Below, piece by piece: positions 61,958 through 64,000 of a stretch of 64,000 nt of DNA (within the stretch, counting starts at the first letter, position 1; each line of letters begins with the position of its first letter). Made by a program: the position numbers and the translations under genes. The stretch lies in contig NC_037641.1 of NCBI RefSeq assembly GCF_003254395.2, positions 12,424,501-12,488,500 of the forward strand, given 5' to 3'. The notes under the pieces were generated by a model, which was not told the origin of the DNA, did no database searches, and saw nothing but the letters and a program-made list of their open reading frames with translations. The DNA comes from Apis mellifera (lineage: Eukaryota > Arthropoda > Insecta > Hymenoptera > Apidae).

Positions 61958-64000
61958 GTAAAAAAAAAAAAAAAAAAAAGGAAGAAAGAAAACGTTTCTT
62001 CCCCTCCTACGAAAGGAGAGAACCGTTCTCCGCGAATCGCGACCCTCGGATGGAAATCTTGAAGGAATTCGAAATTCGGGATTCGTGTTGTAAAGCAAGG
62101 TTATTTTATAAAGCAAGATACATACCCATCGACCCGGATAGCCACGTGACCTATATCCAATGAAAATGATTTTTGTGAAAAGAATTTCCCTCCTCGAGTC
62201 GCGAGGGAACGAGCGAGATTTGCGACCCCTCGTGCTCGATGGATTGCTGCCACTCGATCGATGGATCGGTGGCTCTGTTCTGTGAGACCGGTCAAGCACG
62301 TACGAAATTGCATCACCGAGCCCGAATTGGAAGATACCGATTGCAACGGATAATGCGATGAATATGGTATTCGAGTTATAACCGAAGATTGGGTATTGGC
62401 TCGACGAAACGAGGTAAACATCGAAAAGCGTGGACGGATCGAATCCACGCGCTTGTGTTATTACGTCGATGGTACGACGAAATTCGCGGTCGATTCGTGC
62501 CTACGTGTGCCTATGTGTATGTGTATGTGTATGTGCGTGTATATATACCGTGTGAATAGCTTCTGCTATTCAAGGTAAGCTAGGTCGTGATTAAACGTGG
62601 CCGAAGCGGGTCGCGGGTAATTAATCGGCGGGTGCGAAAACCCGGCCTGTTCTCTCGGTTATGGAAGATTTCGTCGAAATCGTAATTCCAGTTTAACTCC
62701 AGGTGTAACTCGAATCCACGAATTTGTAAAGATAAACGGAAGCAGTGCGGTCGACACGGCGGATTAATTCGAAACTCGGTGGTGTGGTAATGGTTATGAT
62801 GGACTAAGGATAATCGCGCCACCTGACGGGAAACTATACTTTTCGTTCTCGTCACGTCTCTTTCCCTCTGCGTTCACGGTGGCTCGTGGCGTTGATCGAG
62901 TTAAATTTTTAAAAGAGAAAAGTTTTGAAACGAAGAAGAAGGAATAGTCGCTCGATTCTTTTCTTAAGTTCGCGTATTTCAACTGAGTGAGTGTTTCAGA
63001 ATTTCGTTAAGGCGGGTTTCGATAAGATTTACTGCACTCATCGAAATGAACGAAAAGATATACATATATATACGAGAGTTTATTAATCCTATTACTCGTC
63101 GACGAGATATCTTTGCCAGACAGGATTCGTACGGTGCACTAGACGGTGCCTCGCCCGAGTTTGATAATCTTTGATTAGCCTAAATCGATTATAGCGTAGC
63201 GAGAAGTGGGTCAATTTTGAAAGTTGAAAAAGACGGACGCTTCAACGTTTCCCATTATACTTTCTCGTCGTCTCGGTAATCCGTGTCGAGGACAATTATA
63301 ACCGACGAGGATTATACCGCGAAATTTTGTCGATCGGAGAATAACGAAATATTTCCTTCCCCCTCTCTCTCTCTTTCTCTTTCTCTTTCTCTCTCTCTCT
63401 TTACACGCGTGAAGAATTGTTTCGATCCTCGACGATTATATAATAAACGACCCGTCCTCGTACATGCAATTGGGCGCTCTCGCATAACCGAATCCCGGAA
63501 ATATAAAATAAAGGCGGTGATAGCTGGAACAAAATGGAGGTGGGGGGGGGGGGAGGAGTTTAGATTTGGCGCTTGCTCGGGTTGTATAAATCAAACTTGT
63601 TACAATGCTATTGTCAGGAAATGTAGCGAGTTTTCCATGTACGTAGGTACGCGTGACAGCCTCGTGTTCTCCGATATTGAATATCGCAGAAACAATAGTT
63701 TCGTTTCAACCTCGTAAATCCGTTTCCACCACGGGATTTTCAACTTTTTACATCTTATTAACGCCGTATTGTGTTCGATGATAAAAATGTATTTAAAAAA
63801 AAAAAAGAAAAAAGAAAAAAAGTATACTTTCGTTGGAGTTAGTTTGTGTCATCTCGTAAAGAAGGTCGATTCCAATAGAAATTTTCATATCTTATTAACG
63901 TTTATCGTGCTCGTACGATGAATAAAAATAGTGTTGACGAAGTATATTTATTAGTTGTGTAGATGGTAGGAAGAATGTAAGAGAGATTGAAGTTAAAGTT
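61958..64000 (+). other. Start of MYLIP intron 2
   Basis: Begins GTAAAAAA at the exon 2 donor and runs off the window. No exon completing the FERM domain is visible. It contains a TATG/GTGT-rich stretch (62,515-62,545), a CT-rich microsatellite (63,363-63,402), a G homopolymer (63,543-63,552) and A-rich tracts near 63,800. The open frames are not protein-like. Confidence 0.7.

Noticed and set aside
1..64000. tRNA, rRNA, CRISPR, prophage or operon features
   Set aside because: I scanned by eye for cloverleaf B-box-like GGTTCGAANCC, rRNA-like blocks and spaced direct repeats and found none. The spliced genes show a eukaryotic nuclear origin.

Overview
The window looks like nuclear DNA from an insect, most likely a hymenopteran (bee-like). 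The reasons are short GT-AG introns in an AT-rich gene block, insect-type gene content, abundant GA/CT microsatellites, CpG-rich and TCGA-rich non-coding DNA, and short runs of TTAGG, the hymenopteran telomere motif. Species cannot be named from sequence alone. No bacterial, viral or CRISPR features were seen.

Layout. (1) About 1-6,450: gene-poor DNA with no supported exon, a GC-rich promoter-like patch at 3,480-3,800 and microsatellites. (2) About 6,870-15,400: a compact, AT-rich block of five genes. On the minus strand are peptidylglycine alpha-hydroxylating monooxygenase (Phm, 3 exons, 333 aa) and the BBSome GTPase Arl6/BBS3 (3 exons, 189 aa). Inside Arl6 intron 1, on the opposite strand, sits a complete 4-exon gene encoding a 445-aa protein that I read as a divergent CENP-O (Mcm21) kinetochore protein. 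Downstream on the plus strand are the 40S ribosome biogenesis factor Ltv1 (7 exons, 473 aa, with the ATG alone as the coding part of exon 1) and V-ATPase subunit G (4 exons, 118 aa). (3) From about 16,540 to the end: the 5' part of a MYLIP/Idol-type FERM-RING E3 ubiquitin ligase (Drosophila Dnr1). Its first two coding exons (17,009-17,095 and 61,761-61,957) are separated by an intron of 44,665 bp; the remaining exons lie beyond the window.

The giant MYLIP intron holds no gene I can support. It is rich in local sequence duplication: an 89-bp tandem array (about 37.4-39.5 kb), a roughly 196-bp array (47.1-48.7 kb), a roughly 140-bp array (59.0-60.6 kb), several two- or three-copy duplications, a palindromic foldback/MITE-like element (55.68-56.20 kb) and many dinucleotide microsatellites.

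The five block genes are functionally unrelated housekeeping or secretory genes (neuropeptide amidation, cilia, kinetochore, ribosome assembly, proton pump). They share compact spacing and probably a divergent Arl6/Ltv1 promoter. Main points for follow-up: the nested CENP-O-like gene, His in place of the switch II Gln in Arl6, the intron directly after the Ltv1 start codon, the repeat-filled 44.7-kb intron, and a recurring AGATGGCG octamer.
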